The position numbers were made by a program, and so were the translations under genes. The notes beneath the pieces were generated by a model that worked only from the letters and a program-made list of their open reading frames with translations, had not been told where the DNA came from and searched no databases. A stretch of 64,000 bases of DNA from the NCBI GenBank assembly GCA_963837585.1, contig CAWINX010000003.1:248001-312000 (forward strand). The letters are read 5' to 3'. The DNA comes from CAWINX01 sp963837585. Lineage in GTDB: Bacteria; Actinomycetota; Thermoleophilia; Solirubrobacterales; 70-9. Of the stretch, positions 35,489 to 43,772 are shown in pieces (the first letter of the stretch is position 1; each line of letters begins with the position of its first letter).

Positions 35489-37384
35489 ATGGTTGAAATG
35501 AAGATGAGGCAGATTTCGAAGGCCGGCATCGTCTGGATGGCGCTTGCGCTCTCCGCGGCGCTGCTCGCCCTCGCCGCCTTCTCCCCCCTCTCGACCGCCG
35601 CGAGAGCGGCCTCCTGCGCCGGCCGCCACGCCGACATCGTCTCGGGCGCCGCCAAGATCGTCGGCACCAAGCACCTCAACGTGATCGTCGTCCGCGGCAA
35701 GGGCGACCACGTCGTCTACGGGCTCGGCGGCAGCGACCTGATCTGCGGCGGCCCCGGCAACGACACCATCTACGGCGGGCGCGGCATCGACCGCATCGCC
35801 GGAGGCGGTGGGGACGACCGGATCTTCGGCGGGCAGGGAACGGACTTCCTCCACGGCGGGCCGGGCAACGACTTTATGGTCGGCGGCCGCGGCAGGGACT
35901 TCTTCCATGGCGGGCCGGGCAACGACCTGATCGTGGGCGGCAGGGGAACCGACCACATGTGGGGCGACGGCGGAGACGACACCGAGCTCGGCGGGCGCGG
36001 CAACGACAGATTCCATGGAGGAGGGGGCGCGGACACCCTGCTCGGATCGACCGGCAACGACCTGATCGACGGCGACGGCGGCGACCACGACGTGCTGCTG
36101 GGCGGCTCGGGGGACGACCATCTCAACGGTGGGCCCGGCAACTCCGATCACCTCTACGGAGGTCTCGGCGCCGACCATCTCAACGGTGGGCCGGGCGACT
36201 TCGACCTGGTGCGCGGCGACGACGGCTACGACACGATGAGCGGCGGTGGCGGCTCGCACGACATCGTCTCCTTCGCCACCGCGACTCCCCCCGGAGCGGC
36301 GGCCTGGAACGTCAACGGCGTCTACGTCGACCTTCCGCGAAACATCGCCTACGGCGCCGGCTTCGGGCTCGGCAACGTCCACGGGACCGACAGCCTCAGC
36401 GGCTTCCAGGACGTAATCGGCTCTCCCTTCGACGACAAAATCGTCGGCGACGGCCAGGACAACCGCCTCCAGGGAGGGCTTGGCAAAGACGAGATCCTCG
36501 GGGGCGGCGGTCACAACGAGATCGACCAGGGGCCCTCTTCGCCGAGCCAGGACGCCTACGTCGGCTTCTCGACCTCGCTCAACGACTTCAGCACCCTCTA
36601 CGTGATCGGCGATGGCGCCGCGGACCGAATCAGCGTCTCCTACCAGGCGCCGAACCTCGTAATCAGCGACACGGCCGGGCTCAGCACCGACCCGAGCGGC
36701 TCCCTGCCGGCCGGGACGGGTTGCACGCTCGACGCGAGCGCGACCACGGCGACCTGCGCCGCGACGGGTGGGATCGACACCCTCGTCGTCGACGCCGGTG
36801 GCGGTGACGACTCGGTCGGGATCGGGCGCGGTTTGCCGCGCACCTTCTCCGCCTACCTGGACGGGGGCGACGGCAACGACGTACTCGACGGGGGGCCGGA
36901 GAACGACTTCATCCAAGGTGGGCCCAGCGGCCACGACCTGATCAGCGGCGATGGCGGCGACGACTCGCTGCAGAGCGACTCGGGCGGCGACACGGTGGTG
37001 GGCGGCGGCGGCGACGACCTGATCGTCGACGACATTCCCTGCAGCGGCGAGTCGATTCGCGGCGGGGCCGGCGAGGACCGGGTCGGCTTCGATCCCGCGA
37101 CGTCCGGCGTGACGGCGGTGATCGGCGGCTCGATCACCAGGGGCGGCGGCTGCCAGGCCGGCCGGCTCGCCGGTGACATCGAGGGCCTCGAGGGAACCAA
37201 ATTCGCCGACACGTTGATCGGCGACGGCGGCGCCAGCTCACTCGGCGGGCGCCAGGGCAACGACCTGCTGATCGGGCGCGGAGGCAACGACGTCCTCAGC
37301 GGCGGCCCCGGATACGACACCTGCAACGGCGGGCGGGGACACGACTACGCCGGCTCCTGCGAACGCCGCAGGCAAATTCCCTGA
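35489..37384 (+). CDS. Secreted RTX-type calcium-binding repeat protein
   Basis: 631 residues. A signal peptide (KAGIVWMALALSAALLALAA) is followed by many RTX nonapeptide repeats of the GGxGxDxUx type, for example LGGSDLICGGPGNDTIYGG and HGGPGNDLIVGGRGTDHMWG, at residues ~75-260, ~300-330, ~450-505 and ~575-615. These form calcium-bound beta-rolls outside the cell. No catalytic domain is present. Two non-repeat sections (260-300 and 340-440) are beta-rich. Secretion is by signal peptide here rather than the type I system of Gram-negative RTX toxins. A surface or extracellular scaffold role is likely. Confidence 0.9.
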   Translation: MVEMKMRQISKAGIVWMALALSAALLALAAFSPLSTAARAASCAGRHADIVSGAAKIVGTKHLNVIVVRGKGDHVVYGLGGSDLICGGPGNDTIYGGRGIDRIAGGGGDDRIFGGQGTDFLHGGPGNDFMVGGRGRDFFHGGPGNDLIVGGRGTDHMWGDGGDDTELGGRGNDRFHGGGGADTLLGSTGNDLIDGDGGDHDVLLGGSGDDHLNGGPGNSDHLYGGLGADHLNGGPGDFDLVRGDDGYDTMSGGGGSHDIVSFATATPPGAAAWNVNGVYVDLPRNIAYGAGFGLGNVHGTDSLSGFQDVIGSPFDDKIVGDGQDNRLQGGLGKDEILGGGGHNEIDQGPSSPSQDAYVGFSTSLNDFSTLYVIGDGAADRISVSYQAPNLVISDTAGLSTDPSGSLPAGTGCTLDASATTATCAATGGIDTLVVDAGGGDDSVGIGRGLPRTFSAYLDGGDGNDVLDGGPENDFIQGGPSGHDLISGDGGDDSLQSDSGGDTVVGGGGDDLIVDDIPCSGESIRGGAGEDRVGFDPATSGVTAVIGGSITRGGGCQAGRLAGDIEGLEGTKFADTLIGDGGASSLGGRQGNDLLIGRGGNDVLSGGPGYDTCNGGRGHDYAGSCERRRQIP

Positions 37385-37437
37385 CCTCGGCCCATCGGGC
37401 CCACCGCATGGCGGAACTCTAGAGTGGGATCTGCGCC

Positions 37438-39597
37438 ATGCAGATAGCGATCCTGATCTTCGACAAGCTCACCGTCCTCGATGTGGTCGGTCCCTACGAA
37501 GTGCTGAGGTCGGTCCCCGGCTGGGAGGTCAAGTTCGTCGGGCCTCGGAAGGGCCAGGTGCGCGCCGACAGCGGCGCGCTCGGGCTCAACGCCGACTACT
37601 CGCTCGACGAGGTGACCGAGCCCGACATCGTCCTGGTCGGCGGTGGAGAGGGAAACCGGCCGTTGCTCAAGGACGATGCGGTGCTCTCCTGGCTGCGCGA
37701 GGTCGACCGTCACACCAAGTGGACCACCTCGGTTTGCACCGGCTCGCTGGTGCTCGGCGCCGCCGGGCTGCTGGAGGGCAAGCGAGCGACCGGGCACTGG
37801 CTCTACCTGGAGCCGCTGCGCGAGTACGGCGCCGATCCGGTCGGCGGACGGTTCGTCGAAGACGGCAAGGTGATTACCGCGGCCGGAGTCTCGGCCGGCA
37901 TCGACATGGCCCTCCACCTGGTCACCAGGGAAGTCGGCCCGGAGGTGGCGCAGGCCGTTCAGCTCGGCATCGAGTACGACCCCCAGCCTCCCTACGACGC
38001 CGGATCGCCCGAGAAGGCGCCGCGGGAGGTAGTCGAGGCCGTGACGGCGCGGGCCGGGGCGGGAAGCCTCAGCCGCTGGATGGAAGCCCGCTCCAGCTCG
38101 CAGATGATCGGTACTACGCTCTCCGGCCGCTACAGGCTGGAGGCGAAGCTGGGCAGTGGCGGGATGTCGACCGTCTACCTGGCGCGCGACGAGACGCTCG
38201 ATCGGGCGATCGCGGTGAAGGTGATGCACCGCGAGATGTCGGAGCAGGCCGACCAGCTCGAGCGATTCCGCCAGGAGGCGCGCGCCGTCGCCAAGCTCTC
38301 CCACCCCAACGTCGTCTCGGTGATCGACGCCGGCGAGGACGGCGGCTACCCCTACATCGTCTTCGAGTACGTCGAGGGGGAGACGCTGAAGCAGCGGATC
38401 GCCCGGGTCGGCGCGCTCGATGCACAGGAGGCGATCGCCTACGCGATCGAGGTGGCCCGTGCGCTCGGGGTCGCCCACGCCCGCAACATGGTCCACCGCG
38501 ACGTCAAGCCGCAGAACGTCCTGATCGACAGCGAGGGACGCGCGAAACTGACCGACTTCGGCATCTCCCGCCAGCTCGAGCAGGCCGGGATGACCGCCAC
38601 CGGCCGCGTCCTCGGCACCACCGACTACGTCGCCCCCGAGCAGGCGATGGGCCACGGCGCCGACCCACGCTCCGACATCTACTCGCTGGGCGTCGTCCTC
38701 TACGAGATGCTGATCGGGCAGGTCCCGTTCCACGCCGACAGCCAGGTCGGGGTGGCGATGAAACACGTCAACGAGGAGCTGCCGGACGTGCAACGGCGCC
38801 GGCCGGAGGTCTCCGCGGCGGTGGCGCTGGTGGTCGAGCGCTCCACCGCCAAGAACCCGGCCGAGCGCTACCAGGAGATCGGCGAGATGATCGACGACCT
38901 CTCCACCGCGCTCGAAGTCGAGGCGGCGCGAGCGGGTTCGACGACCGGCGAGGCGACCAGCGTGCTGGACGCGCTTCCACCGCCGCAGAGACACCTCTCC
39001 TCGGGTCGGGCCCGGTGGTCATGGGCGGCGATCGTCGTGCTGGTGCTGGTCGCCGTCGCGGCGCTCGCCGCGGTCGGGTTGATCTCCAGCGGCAAGCTCG
39101 GCGGGGGCGGCGCCGAAAAGGGCAGCGGCAAGCAGGTCAAGATCACCGCGGCCACCGACTATGACCCGGACGGGGACGGCAAGGAGGACTCCAGCACGGT
39201 GGGGTTCGCCGTCGACGGCAACCCGACCACGACGGCCTGGAGCACCGAGCACTACGACACCGACATCTTCGCCGGGACCAAGACCGGCTCGAACCCCGGC
39301 GTCGGCCTCTACGTGACCACGGCCTCCGAGGCGACTCCGACCAAGATGGTCGTCCGCTCGCCGACCCCGGGCTGGGATGCGCAGGTCTTCGCCGCGGCGA
39401 GCGGGCCGCCCCCGGACGTCACCGGCTGGGGACCGCAGGTCGGCGCCGTCGGTGACGCCTCCGACCACGAGGAGATCGATCTGACCATGACCCACCCGGC
39501 TCGCTACTTCCTGCTTTGGTTCACCAAGGCGGCCCCCGCGAGCGACCAGCCCGGCCGCTTCCAGGTCGAGATCAGCGACATCCAGCTGCTGCGCTGA
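37438..39597 (+). CDS. DJ-1/PfpI module fused to a membrane Ser/Thr kinase with a discoidin-like outer domain
   Basis: 719 residues in one open frame. Residues 1-205 are a DJ-1/PfpI domain (MQIAILIFDKLTVLDVVGPY) with the nucleophilic Cys in TTSVCTGSLVLGAAGLL, closest to isonitrile hydratase-like proteins. Residues 225-490 are a PknB-like kinase: LGSGGMSTVYLA, IAVKVM, HRDVKPQNVL and TDFGISRQ. A membrane helix (WAAIVVLVLVAVAALAAVGL) follows, then an outer domain with AVDGNPTTTAWSTEHYD, resembling discoidin/F5-8C folds. A separate kinase start at the internal ATG of MIGTTLSGRYRL cannot be excluded. There is no stop between the parts. Confidence 0.8.
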   Translation: MQIAILIFDKLTVLDVVGPYEVLRSVPGWEVKFVGPRKGQVRADSGALGLNADYSLDEVTEPDIVLVGGGEGNRPLLKDDAVLSWLREVDRHTKWTTSVCTGSLVLGAAGLLEGKRATGHWLYLEPLREYGADPVGGRFVEDGKVITAAGVSAGIDMALHLVTREVGPEVAQAVQLGIEYDPQPPYDAGSPEKAPREVVEAVTARAGAGSLSRWMEARSSSQMIGTTLSGRYRLEAKLGSGGMSTVYLARDETLDRAIAVKVMHREMSEQADQLERFRQEARAVAKLSHPNVVSVIDAGEDGGYPYIVFEYVEGETLKQRIARVGALDAQEAIAYAIEVARALGVAHARNMVHRDVKPQNVLIDSEGRAKLTDFGISRQLEQAGMTATGRVLGTTDYVAPEQAMGHGADPRSDIYSLGVVLYEMLIGQVPFHADSQVGVAMKHVNEELPDVQRRRPEVSAAVALVVERSTAKNPAERYQEIGEMIDDLSTALEVEAARAGSTTGEATSVLDALPPPQRHLSSGRARWSWAAIVVLVLVAVAALAAVGLISSGKLGGGGAEKGSGKQVKITAATDYDPDGDGKEDSSTVGFAVDGNPTTTAWSTEHYDTDIFAGTKTGSNPGVGLYVTTASEATPTKMVVRSPTPGWDAQVFAAASGPPPDVTGWGPQVGAVGDASDHEEIDLTMTHPARYFLLWFTKAAPASDQPGRFQVEISDIQLLR

Positions 39598-39616
39598 ACT
39601 ACCTGAGATCGGTCCG

Positions 39617-40925
39617 GCTGAAATGCGACGGTAAGGGTAGTGGTATATGTTGGTAGGTTAGAATGGAGGTGATAGAGAGAGAGAGAGTGAGGGGGAGAGG
39701 TGATGTAAATGAAAATGAAAAAAGGGAGTTAGGAAGATGAGTGGAAAGAAAGAGAAAAGATGTAGGAGGTAATGGTGGAGTTGGTGGAAATAATAGTTGG
39801 GGTGAAGAAAAGGAGGAAGAGATGTAAAGGGAAGGAGAAAGAAAAAAGGTAAAGGTGAAGGAGATAAGAGAGGGAGAAGATAAAAAATGAGAGATAAGAG
39901 TTGTAGGAAAGGAGTTATGATGGGGAAATGATAAAAAGGGGGAAATAGGTGAAGGTGAAAGGAAGGTAAAAGGAGTAAAGAAGAAGGTAGGAGGAATAAA
40001 AGAAGATATAGTTATAAGAGATGGCAATAAAAAAGAATGAGAGATAAGTGTATAAGGTAAGGAGGTATGATGGGGTGACAAAAAAAAAGGAAAACTGGGT
40101 GAAGGCATAAAGATGAAAGAAAAGTAAAGAAGGAGGTGAGAGGTATGACTGACGCGAATGAGATAAGCACGGTAAAAAAAATAAATGAGAGATAAGTGTA
40201 TAAGGTAAGGAGGTATGATGGGGTAGGAAAGACGAGGGGAACTAGGGGATGGAAATAAAGATGATAGAAAGTAAAGAAGGGAGGTAAGAGGAATGAATGA
40301 AGAGAATGAGATAAGAGGAGGAGGTGATAAAAAATGAGAGATAAGACTAGGTGGAGAAGCGATATGATGGGGAATAAAATAAGAAGGAGAGATAGGGGAT
40401 GGCAATAAGAATGAAAGATACGAAAAGAAAAAGGTAAGAGGTATAGCGGATGCGAAAGAGATAAGCGACGGAGGGGAAGAAAAAAAAAGAGAGATAAGAA
40501 GAGATGAGAAGGGGGTATGAAGGGGGAGAAATTAGCAAGGAAAAATAGGGGATGGAGATAAGGAAGATAGAAGAGAAAATAAGGAGGTGAGAGGTATGAA
40601 TGAAGAAACTAAGATAAGCAAAGAGAGATAAGAAAACTGAGAGATAAGCAGCGCTGGGCAGGGGGTATGTGGGGAAACGATCACAGGGTGAGCTAGGGGA
40701 GGGAACAAGAAGAGAAGAAATACGACGCCGGAAAAGGTATAGGTGAGTAAGAGAAAAAAGAGAAGGGAAAAGAGAGAAAAAGTGAGAGATGAGCAACTAC
40801 GGTAGGAGGTATGTAGGGGAAATAACGATTAAGGAGAGGTAGGAGAAAAAAACAAGAACAAAGTATAAATAGTAAGAAAGAGAGAAGTATGGGGAAGAAA
40901 AAGAAAGAAAAAAAAGAGAGGTGTT
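39617..40925. repeat. Purine-rich low-GC tandem array, period about 150 bp
   Basis: The plus strand is almost entirely A and G with a little T and very little C, in sharp contrast to the GC-rich flanks. The landmark ATGAGAGATAAG (or a near copy) recurs at about 39887, 40037, 40185, 40334, 40487, 40637 and 40782, i.e. every 145-153 bases. A weaker earlier copy lies near 39737. A second landmark, GGTATGATGGGG or similar, follows each by 20-30 bases. A third, GATGGNAATAANGATGAAAG-like, lies mid-unit, and GGAGGTGAGAGGTATGA lies near the end. Units are diverged. No tRNA, rRNA or known element was recognised. Confidence 0.85.
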
Positions 40926-41271
40926 AGTGTTGGTAGCTTATTTTAGGTAAGTTACGCTTACATGGGATATAGGTGCGCTCAGGGTGCGCTCTAAAGTGAG
41001 CGTTGTTCCTACATGGGGTTAAGGTTGCTTAGCGTCTCAACGGGTGAAGTTAATGGTCAGGTAGTTGAAGTGCAGTCTCTGGGCCGATCGTTCTAGGTCC
41101 ACCAAGACTGACACGCTGCTGATCAGAACTACTGTTAAGGTGAAAGGTAAGATAGGGGTAGTGCTCTAAATCAGTTATACAAACGCTCTTAGTTGCTCTG
41201 CTAGAGCTACTTGAGGGTGCGAACAGGGGGTTGTTGGGTTGACAACTTTCTCTTCGCCTCAAGGTACCGCC
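40926..41271. other. Non-coding stretch between the repeat array and the YVTN gene
   Basis: Base composition returns to mixed here and the purine bias ends. The stretch contains a short direct repeat, GGTGCGCTC, at about 40971 and 40985, followed by a small hairpin (GCGCTC/GTGAGCG). No convincing gene or terminator was found. It would be the 3' flank of the YVTN gene on the minus strand. Confidence 0.5.
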
Positions 41272-42687
41272 TTAACGCAGCTTGACTGTTTTGTGGGCCG
41301 TTCTGGAGTTGCCCGCGGCGTCCGAAGCGTGCACGGTAAACCTCACCGTGACCTTGCCGCCGTGCTTGAGCGCCTTGGCGGCGACCTTCCGTGTCCTCTT
41401 CGGAACCTTGAGCTTCGCCGTCTTCTTCTTCCCTGACGCGATCTGGAGTTTGACTCTCTTCAGCCTGTAGCGCTTTTGCTTCGACTTGCCGGCCTTCACG
41501 GTCAGCAACCCGTCGACGGAAACGAGACAGGAGTCGACACCACAACCGATCGCGATTCCAACCTTGGGCCAAGCTTCTGGGGCTTCTTCTTGGAGGGCAG
41601 GTAGAGCGTTACCGTTGGGGGTGTGGTGTCGGGAGGCGGAGCTCCACCATCAGGTTCGACTGGCGAGTGGTCCTGCGGACTGATCGCAATGTCTAACGGT
41701 GCGTTGCCAACCGAAATCGGTGAGCCGATCACCGAGTTGGTCGCGGTGTCGATTGCCGTGACATTGTCGGCATTGGAGTTCACCACATACGCACGGGCGC
41801 CGTCGGGGGTTATCGCGATGCCCCACGATCCATTGCCAACCGGGATCGGCAAGCCGACGACCGAGTTGGTCGCGGTGTCGATTACGGAGACAGCTCCGTC
41901 GTCGCGGTTGACGACATAGGCGCGGGCGCCGTCGGGGGTTATCGCGACATTGGTCGGATAGGCGCCCACGTTTACCGTGTCGACAACCGTGTTAGTGGTT
42001 GTGTCGATCACCTTAACGGTGTCGTCAACCGTGTTCGTCACATAGGCGAAAGCGCCGTCCGGGGTTATCGCGATCCCATGCGGCCCGCTTGCTGAGCCGA
42101 CGGGAATCGTCGTGGGATCAACCGTGTTGGTAGCCGTAGCTATCACCGAGACCGTGCCCAAGTCGTAGTTCGGCATGTAAACGTAGGCGCCATCCGGGGT
42201 GATCGCGATCGCCTCCACCTCGCCGACAGAGCCCAGCGGCCCGGTGACTACGCGGGTGGCGGTGTCGACCACAGAGAAGCTGTCCAAGCCCCCCTACGTA
42301 GGCGCGGCCGCCGTCGGGGGTGAATGCGATTACGTCCGGGGTGGAAACCGAGATTGTGGATGGATCAGCTACGTTGGTTACGGTGTCGATTACGGAGATT
42401 GTGTCGAGGGTGGGGTGGCTCACATAGACGCCGGTCCCGTCCGGAGTGCTCACTATGTCTGCCGGCTGGCTACCGACCGGAATGGTGCCAACGGGCGTAT
42501 TCGTTCCTGTATCGATAGCCGTGACGGTCCCATCGTTGAAGTTGGTCACGTACGCAGTGGCAGCGCGGGTCGCCTGCGCCCAGGCGAGTGACAGCAAGAC
42601 GAGCGCAGCTGCCACCGCGATCGAGGTGACGGCCCTCCGCCTGCAGCGAACTACCCCAAGGTCGATACACACATGTTCGCTAAGCAC
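41272..42687 (-). CDS. Secreted YVTN beta-propeller repeat protein, two frameshifts
   Basis: About 473 residues. A signal-like helix (VTSIAVAAALVLLSLAWAQA) precedes YVTN repeats (ATAYVTNFNDGTVTAIDTGT, AYVVNRDDGAVSVIDTATNS, AITPDGARAYVVN), about seven blades of a beta-propeller. A proline-rich linker (PDGGAPPPDTTPPTVTLYLP) leads to a C-terminal Ig-like domain (KAAKALKHGGKVTVRFTVH, SDAAGNSRTAHKTVKL) typical of Solirubrobacter-like surface proteins. Frames change near 42293 (one extra G in a G-run) and 41570 (one C missing). It is likely a cell-surface or extracellular protein of unknown binding partner. The stop lies beside the repeat array. Confidence 0.85.
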
Positions 42688-42804
42688 CGGCTTCCCCTCC
42701 GCTAGGTCCCGTTGTTCAACTCAACAAGTTGAATGAAGGACAGTAGCACAGTGTCAAGGGCACGCTTGCAGGGTCGGCGCGCCTCCGGGGTGCTCATTGC
42801 GACC

Positions 42805-43772
42805 TTAGAACTCGTAGGAGCGGGAGCGCGCGTGGCGCTCGAGCGCCAGCCGAACCAGCTTGTCGCACAACTCCGGGTAGGGAACTCCACTCGCTTCGAA
42901 GAGCTTCGCGTAGACGCTGGTCTCGGTGAACCCGGGCATCGTGTTGATCTCGTTGACCAGGACCTCGCCGTCGGGCTCGACGAAGAAGTCGCAGCGCGCC
43001 AGCCCGGAGCAGCCGGCGAATTCGAAGACCTCGGCGGCGAGTTCTTTCACCCTGGCGACCTGGGCCGCCTCGATCGGGGCAGGCACGGTCAGCTCCATCC
43101 CACCGTCCTCGTACTTCGCCTCGTAGTCGTACCAGTCGGCCTGCGCGACTATCTCGCCGGGGACCGAGGCCCTCGGCGACTCGTTGCCCAGTACCGAGCA
43201 CTCGACCTCGCGACCGCGGGCGGAGGCTTCGACGATCACCCTGGGGATCGTGACGAAGCGCCACCTCGACCGCCTCGTCAAGCTCGGCGAGCGCCTCCAC
43301 TTTGCTGATCCCCACGCTCGACCCGAGCCGCGAGGGCTTGACCCAGAGCGGCAGGCCCATCGCCTCGCAGCGCTCTCGCCAGGCCGGCTTCGCCGGCCTG
43401 GACGAAGTCGACCTGGGGCACGCCGCGCTGGGCGAGGAGGCGCTTCAGGGTCAGCTTGTCCATGCAGGTCGCGGAGGCGAGTACATCTGAGCCGACGTAG
43501 GGGAGGTCGAGCCACTCGAGCAAACCTTGGACGCTGCCGTCTTCGCCGTAGGGGCCGTGCAGAGCCGGGAAGGCAGCGTCGCATCCGAGCAGCCCGGCGG
43601 CCGGTGAGAGCTCGACCCTGCTGCCTGCGCTGTTCCAGCCACCGTCGCGGTCGATAGTCACCCGTACCGCCTCGTGGCCGGCCGACTCCAGGCCCCGTGC
43701 CACCGCCTCGCCGGAACGCAGGGAGACATCGTGCTCGGAGGAGCGGCCGCCGGAGAGGACCGCGATCTTCAT
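42805..43772 (-). CDS. ddl: D-alanine--D-alanine ligase, two frameshifts
   Basis: Restored length about 323 residues. MKIAVLSGGRSSEHDVSLRS is the N-terminal signature, followed by HGPYGEDGSVQGLLEWLDLP and YVGSDVLASATCMDKLTLKR. After two restored GC pairs (near 43377 and 43260) come PLWVKPSRLGSSVGISKV, IVEASARGREVECSVLG and the catalytic end DFFVEPDGEVLVNEINTMPG with FTETSVYAKL. The enzyme makes D-Ala-D-Ala for peptidoglycan in the cytoplasm. It overlaps the pknB stop by four bases (ATGA) and closes the cell-wall operon. It is essential in most bacteria, so the breaks are probably errors. Confidence 0.92.

Noticed and set aside
39599..40796. Long minus-strand reading frames (268 and 149 codons) across the purine-rich array, giving Ser/Pro/Leu/Phe-rich repeats of ~50 residues
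   Set aside because: A pyrimidine-rich strand rarely forms stop codons, so long frames are expected by composition. Unit lengths vary between 145 and 153 bases, which breaks the frame. No ribosome-binding site or known domain was seen.
39617..40925. CRISPR array
   Set aside because: Repeats are degenerate, the period is ~150 bp, there are no short identical repeats with unique spacers of 30-40 bp, and no cas genes are nearby.
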